Of a stretch of DNA of 64,000 nucleotides, positions 48,501 through 59,028 are shown one piece after another. Position 1 is the stretch's first letter, and each line of letters begins with the position of its first letter. The DNA is from Cardiocondyla obscurior (taxonomy: Eukaryota > Arthropoda > Insecta > Hymenoptera > Formicidae), in contig NC_091881.1 in the NCBI RefSeq assembly GCF_019399895.1, forward strand, positions 3,102,501 through 3,166,500, given 5' to 3'. The notes beneath the pieces were generated by a model, which was given only the letters and a program-made list of their open reading frames with translations, had not been told where the DNA came from and searched no databases. The position numbers and the translations under genes are program-made.

Positions 48501-50588
48501 TTCTTTTGATCCTACACGCGTCACCCTCTACTCTTGCCTCTTCCAGAGTGCGAGATCTTTATTACTACTATTACTATGCACATAAAGTAATACCTGCACG
48601 TGTGCAACGCATGAATCTCATCCCGCATATCTCGTACCATCAATCATAACTTTAATGACACACGTAGATAATAGCGAATAATACCAAAAATTACACGTTT
48701 CATCAATCGATCACGCACCTTGTTTTAAAATCGTCATGCACGAATGAAGGCACACGCGTGCACTTGCACACAATCGGTGTGAAACGGGAAGGTGCATGAA
48801 TCGCTGCCGGTTGGCAGTTGCGTTGTTTGGAACTTAATCTAGCATAAAAAAAAAAAAAAAAAATTGGAACAACTCGTATCTTTAACCTGCTCTATCTCTA
48901 ACAACACGTCGACTCTTACGAGAGATCCTCTTTCCTATCGTCTTCGACTTTTGGATCACCCTGGTTTTACCCACCACTTCGTACGAAAAAGTAATTTAAT
49001 CCGAAGAGATAGTCTCTTACGCGGCACGCCTCGCGTTGCACAAGCAATTAATCTTGTATGCGTGTCCCCGATTAATAATTTGACTACGTAATGTGTGGTT
49101 TGCAATTGTGATACGCACCAGGCCTTAATTCGCACAACTCTTTCCCTCTTACCCTTCGAGTCACTGATGGGATTTTGTGAGGAAGTGCACTATTAACTCT
49201 TGGAAACCTTAATTAAACAAAAATTTCCACCTTTCTCTGTATTCTCTCTCGCCGCTCTGCTTTATGAAATAAGCGTCTCTTATCTGAATTACTCGTAACG
49301 TTCAATAGATAATTAAATTAAATTAAATTAAAATAGTTCATCAGCGGATTAATTTTTTTTTTTAATTATGATAAAAGCTACAGGAGACTTGTTTGATTCG
49401 TAAGATCTTGATATTCCTGCCTCTCTATTTTTTATTTATCATGTTTTCGACTCCAAGTCGATAGTAGAAATTTAAAAATTTTGCAAAATTAATTGACAGT
49501 GAAATATGTGTATAAAGTTCAAAAGAAATTAATGTATAATTTTCTCGTCTTACTGCTGATGCATAAATTTTTTTTTTTAATATGAATTCGTAATCGCTGT
49601 CGAACGAGAACGGTCACGAGGTAGAAGACAGAGAGTGAAGATTTAATTTAATCAAGATTCGCAAACTACTTTTTACTATTTACATCATCGCTAGCATGGG
49701 GATCCTTAACTTTAACCTAATTACTTAATACTACAATTAAACATGATATTGGCATTCTCGTGTATTTGGTGCTCGCCAAATGTCAAGATGGCTTATCCTT
49801 GCAATCATCCGAAATTGATTTCAAATCAAACGTGTAATTTTCGCTCGAAATGAGATTACATCCAATAAATTAATTAACTTGCCATTCAACAATAATTAGT
49901 GCGCTCAGACGTGTTGCGTCTCGGTAGAAATAAAATAAGGATTACGCATTTGCGAGCAGCACCAAGTACCGAGGTGTGCAGTACAGTGACGATATCTGGT
50001 TTAAAAAATATATAAAAAATATACAAAAAAGGTGAGACTCACCTCGACTTGTGCGAGTGCGAGTCGATGGTCCACCACCCGCATTAACCGGGAGCAATCA
50101 CCTTTTCCAGACGACAACAATGTACATCCCGAATTCGGGAAAAAGTGAGCGGCGCGGATCCCACGACGCGGTACACGTGCCAAATGTCTCGGTTATTTTA
50201 CGCGCGGAAAAAAAAAAAAAAAAAAAAACAAAACCAAATAAAGTTCCAAACAGCGGCGACCGTCAACCGACGACGTGAGCGAGAACGAGAGCAATGGCCG
50301 GACATGTCCAACGCCGAATAGTTTCCTGTTCGACCTGCACCGTTTCCCGCTTTCGTACGTGCGCATGTGCCCGCAGCGTGCCAATCGTTACGTACAGTTG
50401 CGCTACGTCACTTTGCCCGCCACTACGACTCGAATTTAAATTCGACAGGAGGAACCGACGAGCTAGTCACCTCGTCGAATCAGGATCAAGGAAATTCCGC
50501 GAGCTCGTCACAATTATCGGGAAGAACGTCGCAAATTCTACTCAGCATCGCGACGGGGATCATCGCGAGGTTCGTCGTGGCTACGTAA
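33585..50588 (+). CDS. Mmp2: Mmp2, matrix metalloproteinase 2 (GPI-anchored form)
   Basis: Zinc endopeptidase that cleaves extracellular matrix; in flies it acts in tissue remodelling, tracheal growth and fat-body dissociation. Exons: 33585-33719, 41682-41805, 43067-43174, 44807-44961, 45049-45351, 45453-45588, 45698-45834, 45988-46308, 46399-46591, 50449-50588. They give 583 residues with consistent phases. Order: signal peptide (VYLITIGLLALYA core), peptidoglycan-binding-like propeptide, cysteine switch PRCGVKD, furin-type site RSKR before the mature protease, zinc site HEFGHSLGLSH with Met-turn ALMAPFY, acidic hinge, four-bladed hemopexin domain opened by LCKDPK and closed by WWFGC, then an Asp/Ser-rich tail and a C-terminal hydrophobic GPI signal. 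Identity as Mmp2 rather than Mmp1 rests on the hemopexin and catalytic sequences and the GPI tail. The start has a plausible signal peptide directly after the ATG. Intron 46309-46398 is of the GC-AG type. Confidence 0.93.
33720..41681 (+). other. intron 1 of Mmp2 (8 kb)
   Basis: Bounded by GTAAGA after the signal-peptide exon and by a T10C tract and GTTGCAG before the propeptide exon. No other coding exon is recognised inside. It contains a compact cluster of CACGTG and TTACGTAA sites near 35842-35890 and several A/T homopolymers. Two minus-strand GTAAGT words at about 39160 and 39434 have no clear matching acceptors. Large first introns of developmental genes often hold enhancers. Confidence 0.75.
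35842..35890. promoter_or_regulatory. near-symmetric bZIP / E-box cluster in Mmp2 intron 1
   Basis: Within 49 bp the order is TTACGTAA (35842-35849), CACGTG (35855-35860), CACGTG (35868-35873), TTACGTAA (35883-35890). CACGTG is the site for bHLH-PAS CLK/CYC, Myc/Max and related factors. TTACGTAA is close to the V/P-box bound by VRI and PDP1. The combination resembles clock-controlled enhancers, but no other evidence is available. Confidence 0.4.
43067..43174 (+). CDS. Mmp2: Mmp2 propeptide exon with cysteine switch and furin site
   Basis: This exon encodes the end of the propeptide. PRCGVKD supplies the cysteine that ligates the catalytic zinc in the latent enzyme. RSKR follows after a short linker and fits a proprotein-convertase site. 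Activation in the secretory pathway is therefore expected, as for furin-activated MMPs. The flanking introns (41806-43066 and 43175-44806) contain no recognised exon. Confidence 0.9.
44807..45351 (+). CDS. Mmp2: Mmp2 catalytic domain exons
   Basis: Exons 44807-44961 and 45049-45351 encode the metalloprotease. The second carries the structural zinc/calcium loop (GEHGDGDPFDGPGGTLAHA), then HEFGHSLGLSHS, where the three His bind zinc and Glu is the general base, then the Met-turn. All catalytic residues are present. The short intron 44962-45048 is open in the reading frame, so retention would insert 29 residues before the metal-binding loop. Confidence 0.93.
45453..46591 (+). CDS. Mmp2: Mmp2 hemopexin domain exons
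   Basis: Four exons encode the four-bladed propeller. Repeats are visible as IDAAF, IDAATVW and INAAVTY blade starts and YFFKGTQYWRY / YFYKGTKFWRF / YFFQDNAYYRF strands. The first Cys (LCKDPK) and last Cys (WWFGC) should form the closing disulfide. The region after WWFGC is acidic and Ser-rich. The exon 46399-46591 has a GTACAA donor but is open to a TAG at 46618-46620 if not spliced. Confidence 0.92.
46309..46398 (+). other. GC-AG intron of Mmp2
   Basis: The exon ends ATG TTC AAG at 46308 and the intron begins GCAAGC. It ends in AATTTAG at 46398. No GT donor is available at this junction and the protein joins smoothly (RFNDRMFKVDDANPAFP). GC donors normally need an otherwise strong match to U1, which is present here. 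Confidence 0.85.
46399..46620 (+). CDS. Mmp2: alternative read-through last exon of Mmp2 (secreted form)
   Basis: If the donor at 46592 is not used, the frame continues for nine codons past the Asp-rich tail and stops with TAG at 46618-46620. AATAAA follows at 46745-46750. The product would keep the full hemopexin domain but lack the GPI signal, so it would be secreted. This matches the fly literature, in which both MMPs have released and tethered forms. Use of the site here is inferred. Confidence 0.45.
   Translation: MDDANPAFPRSTAYWWFGCKSASRGTLGNDHWPFAFASNLDVADTDTYDDFGNLDNVGDIILDAGTKSLSNPA
46592..50448 (+). other. last intron of Mmp2 (3.9 kb)
   Basis: Begins with GTACAA and ends with TTCGACAG. 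It contains an AATAAA at 46745, a second MITE copy, purine repeats and T tracts. A weak acceptor at 48551-48556 (CTTCCAG) is followed by a short frame, but nothing supports it as an exon. Confidence 0.65.
47908..48170 (+). mobile_element. MITE-like element, copy 2
   Basis: A 263-bp element lies in the last intron of Mmp2. The left end reads GTGCACTGAAAAACACAT. The right end on the opposite strand reads GTACGCTGAAAAGCAGGT. Inside, GACGGCGGCTAGCGTACGTG and its near-inverse at the right form a second block of the inverted repeat. A TGCGTCGAATCTCACA segment matches the inverted copy 1. A GA microsatellite lies near the right end. There is no transposase frame. Confidence 0.65.
50449..50588 (+). 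CDS. Mmp2: Mmp2 last exon with GPI-anchor signal
   Basis: TTCGACAG is followed by two bases completing the split Gly codon left at 46591. The frame then reads a Ser/Gln/Asn-rich spacer with small residues suited to an omega site (GNSASSSQLSG). It ends with a hydrophobic tail (ILLSIATGIIARFVVAT) directly before TAA. Spacer plus hydrophobic terminus is the classic GPI signal and agrees with fly Mmp2 being GPI-anchored. The polypyrimidine tract is modest, so the exact acceptor has some uncertainty. Confidence 0.75.
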
Positions 50589-51234
50589 GGTACAACCGAG
50601 ACGACTTCAAGGGTCAGACCGATCTCGAGTAGGTATGCGTGTGCGAAATGCGTCCGATGCTTGAACAACTTTCGTCCCGAGTTCTTTTTTTCTTTTTTTA
50701 ATTTCCCTTTTCAAGAACAATCCTGTCGATCGAATCCGCTGTCGACATAGCGGGTTCGACAACCTGCGCTCTCGACAATTAAATTAGCTATGTAATTGCC
50801 GAAGAACAGTTTTTCCGCGATGAAATTAACATTGTCACGTAAACCCGCGTGCTTGCGCGAGACCGAGGCGCATATTTGATCTTGCACAGATTTCTTTGTA
50901 AATGCAAAAAAAAAATAATAAAAAATTTAAAAAAAAGGGAAATACACGTACACATACGCACACGCATAATACTGTTATATCATTAAATGATGTTTCACGC
51001 GCAGTTAATGTAACGTAGAATATTTTACACTGCCTATTTATTCGCGTGTCCATCATTTGCGAAAAGACTTTGAGCGTCAAAGGGAAGATATCGATTCCTC
51101 AAGATTCGACATTTAATTAAATCGCGAAGTGCATGAAGGAGATAACAGGACATTGTGACATGACAAGTAATAACTAATGAAGCAATATCAGATCCTTTAC
51201 CGACAATACTGTAAAAACTACGTCTCCGTTGATG

Positions 51235-51240
51235 AATAAA
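51235..51240 (+). terminator. candidate poly(A) signal of Mmp2
   Basis: AATAAA about 650 nt after the GPI-form stop codon. A second copy lies at 51841-51846. Confidence 0.35.
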
Positions 51241-52434
51241 AGTATTATATAAATGTTATATAGATCCTCCTATTTATGTAACGTAAATACTAAAATATTC
51301 CATCTGTATAACACTAAGCAATTACAAGTCTATTATTTTTATTCAATGTCTAATCTCATTTGCATCCGCAAACCACTTACATGTATATAAATACTTAGTA
51401 CTAGTGTCATCGTTGTTGCATTGCGATTGTGCTAAAGTGACTGTTATCCAATGTGCAAGTGCCTTAGAAAATATTTTTGTAATTTATACAACTTTCTAAA
51501 AAAGAGAACTGTAAGTGTCGAGGAGTCTATTCGAGTGCAACTTCTTCTGTACGTCATTTTAAAACCACATGTCTAATTTCGCTTCCACAATACGACCGTT
51601 AAGTGCGCTCGACGAGAGAAGCCTTGTTTTATATAATAATATAAGCATTTTCTTCGCGATTTCTCCTAATGGTAGCTTGTTTATCTTGTAGTTTTGTATA
51701 CGCAATTGTCTAGAGTATTATAAATAATTATATGCAAATTGTCAGACTGATTTCTGACATTAATGGTGCTGTATGTGTGAGAATTTGTACATCTATACAG
51801 TTCTTGTGAACAAAGTGCCTTTTCTAGATTAAAAGATCTAAATAAAAGTGCACCTTACGATACGCGTTTAGTAAAAGTACGTAATCATCTTTTCCGTAAA
51901 ACGGAAAGATACGCGCAAGGGAAGATCGTATACATATGTCAAAATTGTCTTCGTTTTATTCAGTATTGAAAAATGTTAAAACAGCTCTGATAACTGTATC
52001 TTATATTTTCTTACATATATTCAAAAAGATATCTTAATGTCTAATACTATGAATATTTGACCAGTACTTAATTGTTAAAAAAAATATATACTTTAGCCTT
52101 TAAGTATTATCAGAGTACAACAAGAAAGGCTTTGCATTTCTCATCACTATTTGTTAAACCGAAAAAATTTCTGTACAACGCGGAAAGTAGATTTTTTTTT
52201 TATTATTATATAACTTCGTTTTAAATTGATTAAACAATTGTTTGAAGCAGCTTAAATATTATTATTTAATGTACATAAAATTAATTGAGCAACGCCTTTC
52301 TTTGTGTTACTACTGACATTAGGATATTAATAATTCATGAAACTTGCCACGCTAATGTTTCGTGCCTTGAACAAAATCTCTATTGTATCATATTTTTCAT
52401 CGTCATACAGATAATATTAATAAATAAACATATG

Positions 52435-52440
52435 TTTATT
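52435..52440 (-). terminator. candidate poly(A) signal of rumi
   Basis: AATAAA on the minus strand, 134 nt downstream of the rumi stop, at a normal distance for a short insect 3' UTR. Confidence 0.45.
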
Positions 52441-52573
52441 TTAATCATTTTTTAATGCATATTATTAGATATATGCTCATTTCATTTGCATGTTACACCC
52501 ACAATATTTTTGCCGTGCCATCTGGCAAGATTTCACGCGATTTGTTTACCATTTATATAAAATTATGACAACT

Positions 52574-54357
52574 TTACTGTTCCTTTTTAATGTTTACGAG
52601 ATCTTTCTTTAATACTGGTTTATATGTTAAAAGTTTACTATAACTTGTCAAAAGTTGTTTCCAAAAATATGAAATATCTAACATACCTAAATTATTCCAT
52701 ATAAAGTCTCTTCCACGATGAGCAATCCTTTTTGACAGATCATCGTTATTCCTCGCAAATCCAATCAGATCTCTGAAAAAATACAAATAATATAGATTAA
52801 TTGATAGTTTGATAAAGACAAACAGCAACGATAATACAGTAAGATTAAAAGACAAATAATTTTACTCGAGCTCTTTTAGATCTGCATTTTTAGGAACAGG
52901 TATGTAATGAATCCATGGTTTCATGGCATAATAATAAAATTCCATCCACTCGTCACCAACGTGGAAAACCAATGATCGGCATAAAAATAAATGCTTATGT
53001 CGAAATGAAGCTGCGACACCTCGGTAATTGAATAGATATTTATATGTACAATGAGATTCTAAAGATACTTCTGATGCTGGTGCTGCATGCAAAGTATCCT
53101 AAAATAAAGTTTAAATTTTTTTTATATACGTTCGTAAAATATTATCTGCTAATTTCATAATCAAAGTACAACAATATACCTCATTAGACTTCCAGGCTTG
53201 ATTTTTTGTATACTGAGCATCTACCAAGTGGGGTTTATTACGACTTAATAAAATCAAGCTATCGCGTTCCGAACTTGTTCTAGATCCACGAAAAAATCCT
53301 TTACTTTCCTTCTGTTCCCATAGAACTTTTAGACTAGCCTTATTCAAAGACTTACGATGCTGATCCCACCTACCAAGACCACGAGGATATAACGATATAG
53401 CTGGACCACCTTCCCAAAATGCCCATGCTGGATACATAATATCATAATATTGTGGTGTCTATAAATACATTTTGCAAAGCTGCATAGCTTATCAAATTTG
53501 TCAAGCAATATATAATTACACCCAAAAATATTACATTGTATATCCTATTCTAACAAAATTTGTAGAATAGGCAACAGACCTATTTCTCACCTTGCTAAAT
53601 GAAAAAACTGGCATGGCATTACCAAAGTATTCACTGGATTGAGGATAGTCTCTGGTATTTATAATTAAATCCATGTCAGACAAATTACCAATTATTTTTA
53701 ATAAGAAATGTTCAATTCCAGCACATCTGGTTGGAAACATACAGTCTTTCTCTCTGTATAGTTTACCTTTAATTACTTGGTAAAATGTACCCCTGTGATA
53801 TCAATCGAATTCAGAAGATTAATCAGAGATCAAAGGTCAAGTATACTAATATTAAATCATCAAATACTTGTGCAATGCCAAAGATACCTAGTTCTAGTTG
53901 CTTCCATCAATTCCTCACTTATGCCTTTTTCTTTAAAAGGTTTTAAATCTCTCGCGATGACATCTTTAAAGCACTCGTTCTTTTGCCTTGTATTATTGCA
54001 TTCCTTGTAAGCTTGCTCTGCATTCTCAATTGCCACTAGATATTTCTTATACCTTTCGTTTGTTTCTAAGGATAGAAAATATTATGTAACGTCGTTCGGA
54101 AATCTTATCGCGTTGATCAGCACACACCGATCAATTATATATCATCACGGGATTTAATAATTTACATAACCATGACAGGTAATTTTAATTAGAGATCGCA
54201 AACCTTTTCTATATAACGACGATCGTTGGTGGTCAACATCTACATTTTTACTTCCTTCACATAACTTTGCGTCGTCGTTGCTCGCCGAGCAAAATTGTTC
54301 CTCGCATAGGCCATCGGTGAAAATGGTTAAAAGTACGATATAAATTATCGGCCACAT
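52574..54357 (-). CDS. rumi: rumi, protein O-glucosyltransferase 1 (POGLUT1)
   Basis: ER-lumen glycosyltransferase that adds glucose (and in relatives xylose) to serines in EGF repeats, needed for Notch folding and signalling. Exons on the minus strand: 54357-54171, 54065-53888, 53792-53591, 53458-53180, 53098-52866, 52772-52574, giving 425 residues with consistent phases. It has a signal peptide (PIIYIVLLTIFTDGLC) and then the CAP10/Glyco_transf_90 domain. Family blocks include MFPTRCAGIEHFLL, NTRDYPQ with the presumed catalytic Asp, VFSFSK, MYPAWAFWEGGPA, GLGRWD, FFRGSRTSSERD, AQYTKNQAWKS, YKYLFNYRGVAASFR and LVFHVGDEWMEFYY. All blocks are intact. The C-terminus is KKEQ, not the KDEL/KTEL-type signal of fly and human proteins. 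The exon 1 donor is GTTATG. It converges with Mmp2 and diverges from RasGAP1. Confidence 0.94.
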
Positions 54358-57300
54358 GTCTCATTAACGAAATTCAATCGGCCAAATTGCGCGTGCAATT
54401 AATAAACATTCGCGCAAGGTGGTTTTGCATGCCGACGACATCCGTGCGCGAAGCGAGCAACTACGAAGCGCGCTGATTAGATAATACAGAGATGTAAGTT
54501 GTTGATGGAGCAAAAAGTTTCTACAGGTGTCAGCACACGTGGCTTCTTTTATGGAGTAAATCCCGTAACAGATACACGCGCCGTTATCGCGTCAAATATG
54601 AAGGAAATACATAAAATATATCCATTGCACACGGAATATCGTTGCACAAAGTTGTTAACTCGATTATGAATATTATATTAATGAATGTTACTTATTAATT
54701 ATATTTACGAATTATATTATATAAATAATAACTTCCGAAGTTTCGATATCAAATTTATATATACATATATGATATCTATAATATACGTATGCAATTTTTT
54801 GTGTATTATGACCGCGACATATCAGTATTATATCAGCCAGACATTTTTATCTGACTTCTTTTTCTCTCTCTCTCTATCGCACTTTGATAATTAAGCCGAA
54901 CTTCAAGTAATGAAGTTTTTGTACGAAGTTAACAATTTTATTATATGTAGTCAAGATATATGTATACGCGGTACGGCCCAACTCTCGTCGAGTTTCTCAC
55001 TTCTTAAAGCAACGCCAGGGGATTGTTTATAGTTGGATTTCCAACGTGTGCATTTCTAACCGGGAGACAATCGAACGGCGCTGAGAACGGAAACTTCTTA
55101 AGAATGACAGGATCCTTCCTTCACACTTTCCTGATTCCGCAGCCGCGCTACCGCTCGCGGCACGATTGTCCCTCCCGTTACAAACAAAAGGCGTAAAGTG
55201 ATGGAAACGAAAAAGATTTTCAAATAAAAATTAAATGTCAAATTGTTGTTAAACTTGACTCTTGACCTATCCTTTCCTGCCACTTGATATTCGACAGCTT
55301 CGCTCTTTAATTGCAAAAAAAAAAAAAAAAAAAGAAAAAACACCGTCAACGCGTCAAGTGCAAAAGTAAACAAGGCGTAAAGTTTCACGCGTTTTACGCA
55401 TTTCATGCACCGCCTCTCAGTCAGATGCGTTCAATTTCCAGGGTTTAAACTACAAGGGCAGATCGCGACGAAGCCCCTTGGTCACCTCCCTTCTCTCTGT
55501 CCCGCGTTACGCACCGTCGTACATTGACCATTCGAAGGAATTAAAAAAAAAGTAATAATAAATCAATTATAAGTAATACGATTAATCTCGCTTCTCTGGT
55601 CAAAAGAGGCAGATTAAAAAGTACGAAGAGTTCCAGGAAGAATAAATTAATATCCGTAGAAAATTTAATTTACGGCGCAAATTACTCGAATGCGTTACCG
55701 TACCGTGATCGTCGTCGCAGCCGCGGCGACAATGTACAGGTAACGATTACGGTAAGCTAAGAGCGGCTTTTGCCGGGGCAGAAGTGGCGGGAAACAATGG
55801 CCCCGAAAGGATCGTCCTACTTGCGCGATCCTAAGATATTCACGCGGTCCGCGTATGCCGCGTACAATTATCGCTTTGTCCCGACGACGCCGCGCGGGGT
55901 GTGTGCGTACTCTCTTTCTCTCACGGGGTTTCTCCTGCTATTCCGCAATTTTTCTCTCGTTATCGCACGGCACGGTTGGGAAACGTCTGCCTTGCTTTTC
56001 CGCGAAAAGCGATCAATTACGACCGCGCGGTCGTACTCGCGTGAGAATGCCGCGAGAATAGCGTGGCTCCTCTCGATCTAGAAACCGTTCCTAGTCGTCC
56101 GTACAATGCTCTTTTTTTTTTCTTTTTCTTTCTCGCGAATTACATTACAAACACATTCATCCATCACCCTCTTTCTCTCCCCAGAGCGCAGGAAGAATAA
56201 ACCGTCTCGGAATAATTATCGATGATAAAATCCAATTTAAAAGGCCGCCGTGATTATACGTTAAAGAAAATAGGTAAAGAAAGTTTCTTCAGGCTGGGAA
56301 TGCGGTAATAAAATTCGGTAGAAAAAAAAAAAAGAATATCGCTCGCTGTATATTCTGTCATCGAGCGCACCGAGTTTTGAAATTTAATTAAAAGAAATTA
56401 CTCCCCCGCGTAAGGGGGAGGCGAAAGGACAAACGAAAAACAAAGTACAATAGGCGTTTCCGAACGCAAAGGTCGCAGTTAAATTATACAGCGTGATATC
56501 GACAGCATTTAATTATAACGAAATTAATGGTGCTCTTTTATCCTTCAAACGTTCGCTAAATAAAGATTTATGGAAGCCTTTTTGAACAGGCGGCCTTGCT
56601 CCCCTTGTCGATTTCTCTGCTTAGGAAGTTTAATACCACTCTCTACGTTCGTAATTTATTTTTTTTCTTTTTCCCTAAACCTACGCGCCGCCGAGCGTAT
56701 GTACCATGTGTAAGCATACGTATTAAATATTAATATTACATCGTATAAAAAATTAAATTTAAACGCAGTGTATGTAATAAATGTGTCGCAAGGATTGTAG
56801 GTCAGACGGCGTGCTGCGCACATAAATTCCGCGTTTCATCCTGATATTGCTTTCGCTTCGGATCGGGACGTACTGACAGCGGAGAAAAAAAAAAAGAAAA
56901 AAAAATATAAAAATGCTTTGAATCGACGGAACAATTTCCGGTACTAGGAAAACGCTGCGAGCCAAGCGAGTGATCAACGCGCGGCTACATATACATGTCT
57001 AGCGAGCGAGAGCGCGTAACAATTTTATATTTAGAATTTAACCATCGAACGCGAAACCGGGAATAGAGATCGAGCACCACATCCGGAATTCTCGTAGACG
57101 CGGCCCGCCAGGACGAGGATTCAGATGCGAGAAGATCGTAAGGACCGGCCGAAGAAAGGGAGGAGGCTTGCCTCCCCAGGACACGTCGATATATACGTGA
57201 AAATATCGAGGAATAACCGAGCACCTATCGCCGACGTGCTCGCTCTTCACCGGGAATAATTTCAAAATGTTCGTTTTCACGTCGCACGGGGAGGACGAGG

Positions 57301-57603
57301 GGGTGGACCCCGGGAGAAATGCGCGCCTTTGTTTATCCAAGCATTTTACTCACGGTTACAATCGTTGCAGCACCGCGACGTAATTTGTGTTTTCACAACG
57401 CGCGTAAGACGCGGGGCGTCGCGTTAACGATAACAAGTCATCTCAATCGTGGGAAAAGACCGCATTGGCCGCGCTCAATTTCCATGACGTTCGCACGTCC
57501 GCAAAGATCCGACGATATGATGCGTAATGAGCGCGAGCGGCGCGCTTGTTACGGTGATCTCGTTACGGGCGATATTCGCGGGCGGCGCGGGACGCGCGCG
57601 GTA

Positions 57604-57627
57604 CACGTGACACACGTGTCACACGTG
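57604..57627. promoter_or_regulatory. three CACGTG E-boxes at exact 9-bp steps
   Basis: CACGTG at 57604-57609, 57613-57618 and 57622-57627, each within an ACACGTG unit. The spacing is just under one helical turn, so three bHLH dimers could line up on one face. Candidate targets are Myc/Max, CLK/CYC or Hairy-type factors. It could also be a short tandem duplication without function. Confidence 0.4.
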
Positions 57628-57894
57628 GCGCACAGGCCGTAACGTCACAATATCCGCAAAAATTCCTTTGCGCGCCCCGGGGTCTTTGTAATTTAAGCAC
57701 GCACGGGCATCCCTACGCGTATCGAGATGCCCGTGCGATTAAAAACATTCGAAATTATATATGCCACTGTAATCTAACTCTCTATATTGCCAGAATTCTA
57801 ATTCGCAACGTATAAACGCCTACGCGAGTACGAGCTACCCCGGACTACAATACGTACCAAACACGAAGGCGGCGCAATTGAAATGAAAATTTCA

Positions 57895-58085
57895 TTACAC
57901 ACGGAATACACTGTATCGAGCCGGTATGCCCTTTCGTCATATGAATAGACAAGAAGGTTTTACAAAGGGGTGGCTTCAATATTGAGTTTATTTCAGTACC
58001 ATTTGCATAGCAATCCATTGTGGGATATATTGCACAGTGGCTCGCGTGAAAATCTCTTTGACGCAGAAATAGCTTATTACATATG
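57895..58085. other. CpG-poor block with paired POU and Sox motifs
   Basis: About 190 bp with few CpG dinucleotides inside a CpG-dense region. It contains the octamer ATTTGCAT (58001-58008) and, six bases on, CCATTGT (58015-58021), which is a Sox site on the other strand. It also spans part of a 188-codon minus-strand frame (57845-58411). It could be a conserved enhancer, an old transposon fragment or an unknown exon. Confidence 0.3.
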
Positions 58086-59017
58086 AACTGAATCTTCTTT
58101 CCCTGTAACGCGACGTGACCGCGAGGGGGAGGGAGGAGGGGATCATCTTCTAAGAAAGCCAAATTAAGCGGGAGCCGGAAAATTAGAAACTTTCTTTTTC
58201 GGGATTGTCGCCGCTCTCTGTCATCACGGAATCCTGATTCCCTTGCGACCGGTGGCAATATTAACAGGAAGGAAGAGAAACAGGGGACAGCGTGACCTGC
58301 AAAGCTCAGGCATTCCGACACCCTCGTAGTTTTCTTTGTGGCGTGCACGCGTGCTTTTATAACAGCATATATTGCGTGTGTGCCATATAACATTATATAC
58401 GAACCACCCAAGTCGCCAACTCAATATCAAGACGTATCACATTTCTGGACTTACAATCGAAGAAATATGAGAGATCACAACGATAAACGCCTCCGGATAT
58501 CGACAGGAAGAAGAAGGAAGTAAGATTGGGTCCATTTAAACCAAGATCAAGACTCGCGGGAGAGGTATAAAAAAAAAAAGTTAGACAGCTGAGAAAGCGC
58601 CGATACATTGTCCTATCAGAAAGCCAAGAATTATTAACAAAAGGTTCTTTTTTCTTTCCCGCCCCTAGAAAGTTTTTCGCGCGTCGCGTTGTTGCGTAGC
58701 TACGAGATATTCCAAACTGAAACGTGTCTAGTGACGCTGTCAATCGATGCCCCCGTTTGCCATTTCATTAGTATCAATGATAGACGTGTGGAAAAAAAGA
58801 AATTTCGTCTTCAACGTAGCGTGGTTATCGATCAGCCGATTTCTTTCGTTTTCTCCGAGCGCGCCGAACGTTTTTGCGATAAAAAAAAGGAAAAAAGAAA
58901 AAAAAAAAAAAATTCTAACTAAGAAAGAACGAGCGTTGCGTTACCGAGACACCGGTCGGCACGTGTGATCTATGGCAAACGACGACTTATCGATCTCGCC
59001 TCGAGCTGATTGCACGT

Positions 59018-59028
59018 CCCCCCCCCCC
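59018..59028 (+). repeat. C11 homopolymer
   Basis: A run of 11 C in intergenic DNA, unusual here because almost all other long homopolymers are A or T. Confidence 0.7.

Larger units (their letters stand above)
50589..52573. other. convergent 3' ends of Mmp2 and rumi
   Basis: Non-coding AT-rich sequence between two converging genes. For Mmp2, AATAAA words on the plus strand at 51235-51240 and 51841-51846 are candidate poly(A) signals. For rumi, AATAAA on the minus strand lies at 52440-52435, about 135 nt after its stop. No further gene is visible. Confidence 0.5.

Noticed and set aside
48551..48600. Possible extra Mmp2 exon after CTTCCAG
   Set aside because: The short frame has no GPI-like or conserved sequence, and the 50449 exon explains the C-terminus much better.
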